A DNA stretch of 21,736 bases. It comes from an uncultured Campylobacter sp. Lineage in GTDB: Bacteria; Campylobacterota; Campylobacteria; Campylobacterales; Campylobacteraceae. The notes beneath the pieces were generated by a model, which did not search any database, was not told the DNA's origin, and saw nothing but the letters and a program-made list of their open reading frames with translations. This document shows, one piece after another, positions 15,047 to 21,736 of this stretch (position 1 is its first letter; each line of letters starts with the position of its first letter). Both the position numbers and the translations under genes were made by a program. Location: assembly GCA_900539505.1 (NCBI GenBank), contig UQCL01000038.1, positions 1 to 21,736 of the forward strand. The letters run 5' to 3'.

Positions 15047-16274
15047 AATTCCAAGGAATTTAAGTAGTGACGGCAAGTCCAGGCAAGCGATTAAAAAATC
15101 GTGCACTGCGTCGCAATCAAATGCTTACGACGATGAAACAGGCGAGCTAAATTTCAAGGATTTTTTAAATTCTAGCAAATTTAACGCTACTTGCTTTGCG
15201 CACGCCGAAAGCAAGAAATTTAGCGGCAAATCTAAAAAGTTTTCAAGCGGTAAATCGAGCGTGCTTAATCATAATGTCTCTAAGTCGTGCGCTGCAAAGA
15301 GCGCGCAAAAGGGCGGCGCGAATAGGAATTTTACAGCAAGAGCTTTTTACGACACTAGCTCCGCGCAAAAGAATTTTTTCTGCGCTAAGCGTTCGGATGA
15401 AAAATCAGCTTTGTTACAAGATACTACCACGTCAAAACGAGGTATCGCAGCACGCGAAAAACGCCAAAAAGCGGATCTGCGGCGCAATAATGAGCTTATT
15501 GATGATGAAATTTTAAATGCCGAAGTTTTTAATAAGCAATTCTTTAGCGGCGAGATTTTTGGCTTTGATGCGAACGGGCGCGAGATTGTGCCAGAGGCGC
15601 TGCGGGATTATAATACGGCTTCGCGAGCGCGGGCGATGCTAGCTCTATATAATTTTAACGTTAATGCGAGCTATAGGATTTCGCCCAAGTATTTGCAGGG
15701 CGAGATGCAGTTTCGCGCTGCGTTTTTAAATTTTATCTCCTCCGAGCTTGGGCGCGGGGCTCGTAAAATTTACCACTTCAAGCCCGCCGTGAAATTTTGT
15801 GCAGCGGATAACGCGATAATTTTTTCCTATCTGCGCGGCATGCCGCTGCCAGTATTTGCCGCTAAGCCTGCTTATAAGCTAACTCGCGCAATCGTGAGTC
15901 TGCGTAGCGGATTGCTGCTAAACGGAGACGATGCGTTTCGCAACTTCGTATTTTGCAAAATCGCGCTTCGCAATGCAGGCGCACAGCTGCAGCTTGTGGG
16001 CAAATCAGGCGAGCTCATCTTAGTTCGCAAGAGCGGTTTTAGCCTAGGCGTGGTTACGAGCTTTAAAAAAATTCTACATCAAAATCCAGCCATTTATGAT
16101 AATGATATAAAAAAAGCGCTAGAGCTTTGTCACGGAGCAAACCTCGATGCCGTGTATCTTGTATATCCAAAAAATGAAAATTTTAACCGCCACGTCGAGA
16201 TAAAAAGCGAATGCTTTAAGGGAAATTTCATTATGAAATTAGTACCATACAAGCTCACCGACAAAATTTATTAA
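15039..16274 (+). CDS. Unrecognised 411-residue protein with a basic low-complexity N-terminus
   Basis: I do not recognise a family. The first 150 residues are rich in Ser, Lys, Ala and Asn with many short Lys-Ser and Lys-Phe words (KKFSGKSKKFSSGKSS at about 59-74) and look disordered and basic. From about residue 150 the sequence looks folded, with acidic and aromatic blocks (NNELIDDEILNAEVFN, ALRDYNTASRARAMLALYNF) and a mixed alpha/beta C-terminal domain that includes LTRAIVSLRSGLLLNGD and LELCHGANLDAVYLVYPKNENF. No signal peptide or membrane segment is seen. Six scattered cysteines, Cys22, Cys52, Cys84, Cys115, Cys254 and Cys306, and a few more do not form a metal motif. It overlaps the DUF2325 gene, and flavodoxin starts 11 bases after its stop, so the three are probably co-expressed. 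I recall that C. jejuni also has uncharacterised genes beside fldA, which would fit a conserved grouping. Confidence 0.8.
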   Translation: MIKIPRNLSSDGKSRQAIKKSCTASQSNAYDDETGELNFKDFLNSSKFNATCFAHAESKKFSGKSKKFSSGKSSVLNHNVSKSCAAKSAQKGGANRNFTARAFYDTSSAQKNFFCAKRSDEKSALLQDTTTSKRGIAAREKRQKADLRRNNELIDDEILNAEVFNKQFFSGEIFGFDANGREIVPEALRDYNTASRARAMLALYNFNVNASYRISPKYLQGEMQFRAAFLNFISSELGRGARKIYHFKPAVKFCAADNAIIFSYLRGMPLPVFAAKPAYKLTRAIVSLRSGLLLNGDDAFRNFVFCKIALRNAGAQLQLVGKSGELILVRKSGFSLGVVTSFKKILHQNPAIYDNDIKKALELCHGANLDAVYLVYPKNENFNRHVEIKSECFKGNFIMKLVPYKLTDKIY

Positions 16275-16285
16275 AAGGATACCAA

Positions 16286-16777
16286 ATGGTTGGAATTATT
16301 TTTGGAAGCTCGATGGGCAATACCGAGGACGCCGCGAAGCTAATCTCCGAAAAGCTAGGCATAGAAAACGAGCTTAAAAACGTTGCGGACATCGCGCCTG
16401 CAGATCTAAATAAATACACCGCGCTCATCATCGGCAGCTCCACGTGGAACGACGGCGAGCTGCAGGACGACTGGGCGGGCTTTGATTTCTCAGCCCTTGA
16501 TGTCGCGGGCAAGACCGTCGCGATTTTCGGCATGGGCGATAGCTCAAGCTACAGCGACGCCTACTGCAACGCAATGCGCGAGCTATACGATAACTTCAAA
16601 AAAGCGGGTGCAAATATCGTAGGCGCAGTGCCTACCGACGGATATGAATTTGACGAGAGCAAGGCCGTAGTGGATGGTAAATTCGTTGGCCTTGCGCTAG
16701 ACAATGACAATCAAAGCGACCTCACCGAGAGCCGCATCGAAGCGTGGGTAGCGCAAATCGCTCCATCTTTTAAATAG
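16286..16777 (+). CDS. fldA: Flavodoxin, long-chain type
   Basis: This small FMN electron carrier is likely reduced by NifJ and, in related bacteria, passes electrons to FqrB or other acceptors. The FMN phosphate loop GSSMGNTED occupies residues 7-15. Trp54 lies in the 50s loop (GSSTWNDGELQDDW) and Tyr89 in the 90s loop (GMGDSSSYSDAYCNAM); these are the usual flavin-contacting loops. The insertion around 118-140 marks a long-chain flavodoxin, and 163 residues is the normal size. The ribosome site AAAAGGAT ends 5 bases before ATG. It is the last gene of its group and is followed by a strong terminator. Confidence 0.95.
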   Translation: MVGIIFGSSMGNTEDAAKLISEKLGIENELKNVADIAPADLNKYTALIIGSSTWNDGELQDDWAGFDFSALDVAGKTVAIFGMGDSSSYSDAYCNAMRELYDNFKKAGANIVGAVPTDGYEFDESKAVVDGKFVGLALDNDNQSDLTESRIEAWVAQIAPSFK

Positions 16778-16792
16778 TCCTCCTTTAAATTT

Positions 16793-16832
16793 GCTGCGAA
16801 GCGTGCGCTTCGCGGCTCTTTCATCTTTTTTA
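16793..16832 (+). terminator. Rho-independent terminator of fldA
   Basis: GCTGCGAAGC (16793-16802) pairs with GCTTCGCGGC (16807-16816) over 10 bp including one G-U pair, around the loop GTGC. TCTTTCATCTTTTTT follows. The hairpin begins 15 bases after the fldA stop. This is the clearest terminator in the window. Confidence 0.82.
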
Positions 16833-17593
16833 AAATCCTTAAAGCTTAGACCTTTTTAAAATTTAAGCTCTGCCGACTTCGGTTAAATTTAAACGGCTTT
16901 GAAATTTTCAAATTTTATACCTGCGCGAATGAAATTTATCTTTCAAATTTAGGTGCGCGATACTTTGCGCTCATGTAAATACAGAGGCCGACTTGAAGGC
17001 GCACTTAGCGCGAGTAAATAAAATTTAAGCCGCCGTTATGACGGAAGGACGAAGCTGGGAGTTTGCGTCGCGGTTTATAAGCCTCATCGGCGAACGCTCG
17101 AAAATAAAATTTGCAAATTTTATAAGCGGCGAAGCGAGGGGCGACGTCGCTAAAATTTCTCGCCGTACGCCATTGAAATTTCTTTCCGCACGCACGCGGT
17201 TAAAATTATTCCCACAGCTCCGTCGTGAAATTTCGCCGGGCGCCTGATGCAGAAATTTTATCTATCCGCGCAGCGAGCGGCTGCCGTTTGCTAGCAAAAT
17301 TTAGCATGAATCTGGCACCGTGACCGCGAAAAATCGTAGGATCAGCAGCAGCTCACCTCTGCAAAATTTAGCATATTTGTCGCCGCAGCCGCGTGCAGCC
17401 GCCGTTCTTTAAATAAACCGCAGCATAACCCGCGAGATCGCCCGCCGCTAGGAGTGAAAAACCGCAAAACTATGCGGCGCGACAAGGCATAAATTTAAAA
17501 TTTAGAGGCTTTGTCCTCTTTGTATTATCCCGCGCGAATAGCGCTACGAGGCGTAAATTTAAAATCTAGGGCGCAAATTTAAAAGCTTGAGAT
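16833..17593. other. 761-base stretch without a recognisable gene
   Basis: No supported gene was found on either strand. An open frame at 17038-17247 has no ribosome site and no family resemblance. Visible elements are the palindrome GCGACGTCGC at 17141-17150, an exact 14-base direct repeat at 17294-17307 and 17361-17374, and two short hairpins: CCGCA/TGCGG at 17462-17477 and AGAGG/CCTCT at 17504-17519. The second hairpin lies about 75 bases beyond the aas stop on the minus strand and could weakly end that transcript, though its T-run is poor. AAATTT words are dense. Confidence 0.5.
17294..17374. repeat. Exact 14-base direct repeat
   Basis: GCAAAATTTAGCAT occurs at 17294-17307 and again at 17361-17374, 67 bases apart. 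The core AAATTT word is very common in this genome, so only the flanking bases make it notable. Confidence 0.45.
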
Positions 17594-20500
17594 TTACAGC
17601 CTCAGCTCGATCGCCAGATCCTTTACCGCTTTGAGATTCACCTTGCCGCTACCGAGCACCGGGATTTGCTCGACCTTTTTCACGACGCTCGGCTGCATTA
17701 TCGGCGCGAGCGTGGAGTCTTTCAGGCGGCGCGAAATTTCATCCTCGCTCGTCTCGCCCACGTAAAGCAGAGCGATCTTTTCGCCCTTTTTCTCGTCTTT
17801 TAGGTTCACGCACGAATAGATCGCGCTCTCGCCTAAAATTTCGCCCACGGCGCTTTCTACTGCGCCCAGGCTAATCATCTCGCCGCCGATTTTAGCAAAG
17901 CGCGAAAGGCGGTCGGTGATAAATAAAAACCCGTCGTCGTCGATATAACCGATGTCGCCGCTTTTGTAGTAGCGCACGTCGTTTATTTGCGCGATTGCTT
18001 CGGCGGTTTTTGCCGGCTCATCGTAGTATTCCTTCATAACCTGATGTCCGCCGATTAAGATAAGCCCCTCCTGCCCGTTTGATAGCGGTTGCAGCGAGGC
18101 GGGATCGGTTATTTTTATGACCGTGCCTGCAAGCGGCAAGCCGACGCTCTTTTCGCGGTTGAAGTGAAGCTCTTTGAAAAAATCGGGCTCGAGGACATTC
18201 GGCGTATTTACGCTCACCACCGGCGCAGTCTCAGTCGTGCCGTAGCCCTCGTAAATTTCGATGCCAAATTTTATCTTAAATTCCTTGCGGACGTTTTCGT
18301 TTAGCTTCTCCGCGCCCGCAATCGCTAGGCGAATGCTTGCCAGCATAAGCGGATTGAGCCTTTTATTTTTGGTGTAGAGTCTAAAAAACGTCGACGTGCC
18401 GAACATTATCGTAGCGCCGTATTTTGCGCTCATCTTGCCGACGCTAAAGGCGTCCGTAGGATCGGGCACGTGGATGCTTAAGATTCCGTCGTTTAGCGGA
18501 AAGAGCGTCGTTACGGTAAGTCCAAAGCAGTGAAAGATCGGCAGCGACGCTAAAATCGCGTCGTGCTCGGTGGCGTTTATGAGCTCTGAAATTTGACGGA
18601 CGTTCGCCATTATATTTTTATGCGTCAGAACCACGCCTTTGGGCTTTCCCTCGCTGCCGCTGCTAAATAAAATGGTCGCTACGTCATCTATCGCGTGCGG
18701 CTTAAAATACAGCGCGCGAAATAAAATTTTAGGCATCAGTAGCGATTTTAGCGCGCAGGTTATGCGCTCGTTTTTAGAGGCGCCCTCGCTTAGATCCTCA
18801 AGATACACGAGCCGATCGCCGATCGAACCCTCCAGCTCAAAACCCTTTGATTTGAGCTTTTCTACGAATTTGCGCGAGCTGATGATCGTGCGGATATTCG
18901 CTTTATCCGCGCAGTAGATTAAGTTCTCTTCGCTTAGCGTGTAGTTTAAATTTACGCTCGTTTTGCCCATCGCAAAAAGCGTTAAATTTACGGCGCTTGC
19001 GATGACCGAGCTAGGCAAAACGATACCTACGTTTTCCTCGCTATCTATGCGGCTCTTTAACCTTTTGCGAAGTATCAAAACGGCGCTCATCATCGCTAAA
19101 TTTGTGAGACTTGCTCCCGTACTATCGACCGCCACGCGCTTAAAAGGCGATCTTTTGGCCTGATTTAGCCAGTTGTAAGCAAGCGGCTTTAGGCTTGCGA
19201 GGTATTTGCCCCAGCTGAAAAACGACAGCTCCGTTACCGCGCGTTTTACTTCGTGCGCCTTGGAATTTGCTTCGATCGGCGCGCCGAAGCTTACGCGAAG
19301 TGCGTTTTTGCCGCTTTGCGAAATCGTTCTTTTATAATGCTCGCTGGCGCGTGAAAACGTCGATCCCCAAAGCCCTCTGATATAAAAAGGCACGATGACG
19401 GAGTTCGTATCGTGCGCGGCTAGCTCAAATCCGCCCTGAAACTCGTCTATGCGGCCGTTGTAACTGATGTGACCCTCAGGGAAGAGCCCAACCACTTCGC
19501 CAGCATTTAGCGCCTCGCGGATGCTTTCGATCGCGCTTTTGCTCACGCCCGCTCCGATCGGAATGACGCGGAAAATTTTAAAAAACCACTTCAAATACCA
19601 CAGATCGTAGTAGCTGCGATGCATCACGAAGCGCACCCCGCGCGGGCAGGCAAGCTGCACCACCGCCCAATCGATCCAGCTGATGTGGTTACCCAAAAGT
19701 AGCACGCCGCCTTTTTGCGGGATGTTTTCGATGCCGTCTACGTGGACTTGGTAGCCAAATTTCATAAACGGAATGAGTAAAATTCTAACGAAAAGCTGCG
19801 GCAGATATTTTGCGCCGAAGATCCCGCAGATAAGTACGCACAGCGCCGCCATAACGAAAATTTCGCCGCTGGCGACTGCAAAATGCACCAAGATGATGGC
19901 GATGAGCAAAAACAGCACCATAAAGATATTTTGGATGAAATTTGAGCCCGCGAGCACCCGTCCCATGCGCTCATCGGCGGTGAAAAACTGAATGACGGCG
20001 TTGAGCGGCACGATGAAAATTCCGCCGCTAAATCCGAAGAAAAACGACGCCGTACCGAGCCAAAATACCGAGTGCGCGTTGGCTAGTACCATTAGCGCGA
20101 GCGCCAGACCAAATGCGCCGAACGGCACGATACCTAGCTCGATATGCTTTTTGCAGTAGCTACCCGCAAAGATCGAGCCTAATGCGATTCCGATCGCGCT
20201 AAGAGCTAAGATCACCTGGATCACCATTACGTTGTCGCTGCCGCTAAGGCTCTTGTAGTGAGCCGGGAAAGTCGCTATTACAAGCTGCGAGACCGCCCAA
20301 AACATCGAAAGTCCAAGCGTGCAGAGCAGGACGTTTTTGTCTTTGATTACAAATTTTAAATTTTGCTTCAGATAGCGCAGGCGTAGATATTCTTTCGTGT
20401 CAAATTCCGCCTGCGGTTGCGCGGCGTCGAAGAATGGAATTTTATACGAGTAGTATGTTTCAAGCGCAGAGCCCGCGACCAAAAGCACGCCGATGAACCA

Positions 20501-21037
20501 AACCGAGCTCATCAGCTCGCTCGCGTCGCTGCTGCGCGTCGCAAACAGCTCGAAAATCACCGAAAAAACAAGAGATGAAAGCAGAATCGCGATGATGGTA
20601 AGCGCCTGCACGAGGCCGTTTGCCGCGCCTAAATTTTTCGCGCCGACGATCTTTTTAATCAGGCCGTATTTGGCGGGCGAGTAGATCGCGCTTTGCGCCG
20701 CAAGTAGGATCGTCATAAAAAACGCAAAATAAAACCACCCGCACGCATAACCAAGCGTAATGAGCGCGGTAAGCGCGACGCCGAGTTTCGCGCAGATCCG
20801 CGTAATGCGGGTGCGCGAGAATTTGTCGTTGAGATAGCCGCTGGCGCTAAAAAGAAATACGTAAGGCAGCAAAATCAGCAAATTTACAAGCGAGGTAAGG
20901 GCGATGAGAGCGCCGGAATCGGCGCTTTTGACAAGGACGTTTTGGATCGTGATCTTATGACCCAGATCGACGCTTGCGTTGATAAACATAATCGCCAAAA
21001 ACGGCAAAAATCCGTTGATTTTTAGTAAAGATTTCAA
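17594..21037 (-). CDS. aas: Trifunctional lysophospholipid flippase / acyltransferase / acyl-ACP synthetase (LplT-Aas fusion)
   Basis: This inner-membrane protein would bring lysophospholipid across the membrane and re-acylate it with fatty acid loaded on acyl carrier protein. Residues 1 to about 420 form an LplT-like MFS domain with helices throughout and the loop PAKYGLIKKIVG. Residues about 430-615 form a PlsC acyltransferase with NHISWID (the HxxxxD motif, His451 and Asp456) and FPEG at 519-522. Residues about 640-1147 form the AMP-binding ligase with LFSSGSEGKPKG at 790-801, YGTTE at 932-936, SGDIGYIDDDG near 1026-1036 and the catalytic Lys1132 in GSGKVNLKA. In E. coli these functions are two proteins, LplT and Aas. 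Fused forms are known in other bacteria. The start is TTG at 21037 with AAAGGAGG four bases upstream, stronger than for any internal start. Confidence 0.92.
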   Translation of the reverse strand: MKSLLKINGFLPFLAIMFINASVDLGHKITIQNVLVKSADSGALIALTSLVNLLILLPYVFLFSASGYLNDKFSRTRITRICAKLGVALTALITLGYACGWFYFAFFMTILLAAQSAIYSPAKYGLIKKIVGAKNLGAANGLVQALTIIAILLSSLVFSVIFELFATRSSDASELMSSVWFIGVLLVAGSALETYYSYKIPFFDAAQPQAEFDTKEYLRLRYLKQNLKFVIKDKNVLLCTLGLSMFWAVSQLVIATFPAHYKSLSGSDNVMVIQVILALSAIGIALGSIFAGSYCKKHIELGIVPFGAFGLALALMVLANAHSVFWLGTASFFFGFSGGIFIVPLNAVIQFFTADERMGRVLAGSNFIQNIFMVLFLLIAIILVHFAVASGEIFVMAALCVLICGIFGAKYLPQLFVRILLIPFMKFGYQVHVDGIENIPQKGGVLLLGNHISWIDWAVVQLACPRGVRFVMHRSYYDLWYLKWFFKIFRVIPIGAGVSKSAIESIREALNAGEVVGLFPEGHISYNGRIDEFQGGFELAAHDTNSVIVPFYIRGLWGSTFSRASEHYKRTISQSGKNALRVSFGAPIEANSKAHEVKRAVTELSFFSWGKYLASLKPLAYNWLNQAKRSPFKRVAVDSTGASLTNLAMMSAVLILRKRLKSRIDSEENVGIVLPSSVIASAVNLTLFAMGKTSVNLNYTLSEENLIYCADKANIRTIISSRKFVEKLKSKGFELEGSIGDRLVYLEDLSEGASKNERITCALKSLLMPKILFRALYFKPHAIDDVATILFSSGSEGKPKGVVLTHKNIMANVRQISELINATEHDAILASLPIFHCFGLTVTTLFPLNDGILSIHVPDPTDAFSVGKMSAKYGATIMFGTSTFFRLYTKNKRLNPLMLASIRLAIAGAEKLNENVRKEFKIKFGIEIYEGYGTTETAPVVSVNTPNVLEPDFFKELHFNREKSVGLPLAGTVIKITDPASLQPLSNGQEGLILIGGHQVMKEYYDEPAKTAEAIAQINDVRYYKSGDIGYIDDDGFLFITDRLSRFAKIGGEMISLGAVESAVGEILGESAIYSCVNLKDEKKGEKIALLYVGETSEDEISRRLKDSTLAPIMQPSVVKKVEQIPVLGSGKVNLKAVKDLAIELRL

Positions 21038-21058
21038 GCTGCCTCCTTTAAAAACGGG

Positions 21059-21064
21059 ATTTTA
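21059..21064 (-). promoter_or_regulatory. Candidate -10 box for the aas gene
   Basis: On the minus strand GATAAAAT fits gnTAnaAT exactly and lies 21 bases before the TTG start, giving a leader of about 15 bases that just includes the ribosome site. It is back to back with the promoter of the divergent gene. Confidence 0.5.
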
Positions 21065-21105
21065 TCTCACGGAAGTTAATAGACACAAATTTAAGGCGGC
21101 TTCGC

Positions 21106-21111
21106 TACAAT
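21106..21111 (+). promoter_or_regulatory. Candidate -10 box for the YcxB-like gene
   Basis: GCTACAAT fits gnTAnaAT exactly and lies 23 bases before the start codon of the rightward gene. Confidence 0.55.
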
Positions 21112-21134
21112 TACGCAAAAATTAAAGGAAAAAT

Positions 21135-21662
21135 ATGAAAGTGCAAATCACAAATCGCGACGTCGATAACCTCAATAAATTTATGCTGCTTTACAGCAAA
21201 AAGGCGCGTAAGCAGCGCCTAGTCAGCACCTACGCCATACCGTTTGAGTTTTTGCTTATGGGCATCATCATCGACGGGCTTTTAAAAACGGCGCCGATTG
21301 CGAGCGTGGCGTCGGTTATTTTGGGTGCTGCGTGGCTGATTTTTTATCCAAAATTTTACCGCCGCATGCTAAGAAAACATCTCTCTGCCGCTAAGCTCGC
21401 GCAAGACTCGAGCACGGAGATGAGCTTCGTCGCGGACGGCGAGACGATCTCGTTTTCAAAGGGCGAGCCGCGCGCAAGCGAGAAATTTGCCGCGCGCTCG
21501 CTAAATCGAATCGCTGCGAGCGGGGAGAATTTTTTCTTGGCGTTTGATCGCGGCTTTCACATCGTCCTTCCCAAAAATGCCGAGACGGGCGCTGCGGTGC
21601 AGCAACTCGCGGGTCTGCGCGGGCTACAGATCGAATCCGTGTATATGGACGTTGAAATTTAA
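21135..21662 (+). CDS. Small YcxB-like membrane protein
   Basis: This 175-residue protein has two predicted membrane helices close together, about residues 33-50 and 53-70, then the basic aromatic stretch FYPKFYRRMLRKHL (70-83) and a soluble beta-rich tail that ends IVLPKNAETGAA and a short helix. This is the layout of YcxB-like proteins, in which the tail probably faces the cytoplasm; the function is unknown. The ATG has AAAGGAAA at 21124-21131. It diverges from the phospholipid-repair gene with 97 bases between them, so the two may share regulation, but no functional link can be read from the sequence. Confidence 0.65.
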   Translation: MKVQITNRDVDNLNKFMLLYSKKARKQRLVSTYAIPFEFLLMGIIIDGLLKTAPIASVASVILGAAWLIFYPKFYRRMLRKHLSAAKLAQDSSTEMSFVADGETISFSKGEPRASEKFAARSLNRIAASGENFFLAFDRGFHIVLPKNAETGAAVQQLAGLRGLQIESVYMDVEI

Positions 21663-21736
21663 CTCGGACGCAGCCTGCACCACTTAAAGCGTCGTCGGGG
21701 GATGGGTGGGGCTTGTGGGCGAGCAGAGCAATGCGG

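Noticed and set aside
17038..17247. Open frame of 69 codons after fldA
   Set aside because: There is no ribosome site, no promoter and no family resemblance; it is likely chance in a gene-free stretch.

Overview
The window looks like chromosomal DNA of a moderately GC-rich Campylobacter or a close relative in Campylobacterota, of the C. gracilis / rectus / showae / curvus kind. I infer this from the constant use of AAATTT- and AAATTTTA-type words in otherwise GC-rich coding DNA, from gnTAnaAT -10 boxes without a clear -35, and from the gene content: DcuB, a pyruvate:flavodoxin oxidoreductase and a flavodoxin. No tRNA, rRNA, CRISPR array, insertion sequence or phage gene was seen. The species is not proven by the sequence.

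Region 1 (1-8013, all + strand) is an organic-acid block. It opens with a C4-dicarboxylate transporter of the DcuB type that carries an extra domain of about 100 residues. A separate promoter then drives a compact set, larA-larC-larE-larB, which is a nickel-pincer-dependent 2-hydroxyacid racemase plus the three enzymes that make its cofactor. A DUF2809 membrane protein and the two subunits of an L(+)-tartrate dehydratase / class I fumarase-type enzyme (ttdA, ttdB) follow with short gaps or overlaps. The alpha subunit ttdA is interrupted by a clean two-base insertion.

Region 2 (8263-9432, - strand) is a SotB-like MFS exporter. A 788-base stretch without a recognisable gene follows, holding a strong inverted repeat.

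Region 3 (10221-16777, + strand) is redox and amino-acid metabolism: a full-length pyruvate:flavodoxin oxidoreductase (nifJ), an aspartate/glutamate-family racemase, a short DUF2325 protein with a cysteine-rich tail, an unrecognised 411-residue protein with a basic low-complexity N-terminus, and flavodoxin (fldA), the probable electron acceptor of NifJ. A strong terminator ends fldA. About 760 bases without a recognisable gene follow.

Region 4 (17594-21662) is a 1147-residue three-part lysophospholipid flippase / acyltransferase / acyl-ACP synthetase on the - strand, diverging from a small YcxB-like membrane protein on the + strand.

Together the genes suggest an anaerobic or microaerobic life on C4-dicarboxylic and hydroxy acids. 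DcuB would exchange them for succinate, the Lar enzymes could interconvert stereoisomers of a hydroxyacid, the dehydratase would feed oxaloacetate or fumarate, and NifJ with flavodoxin would handle pyruvate oxidation.
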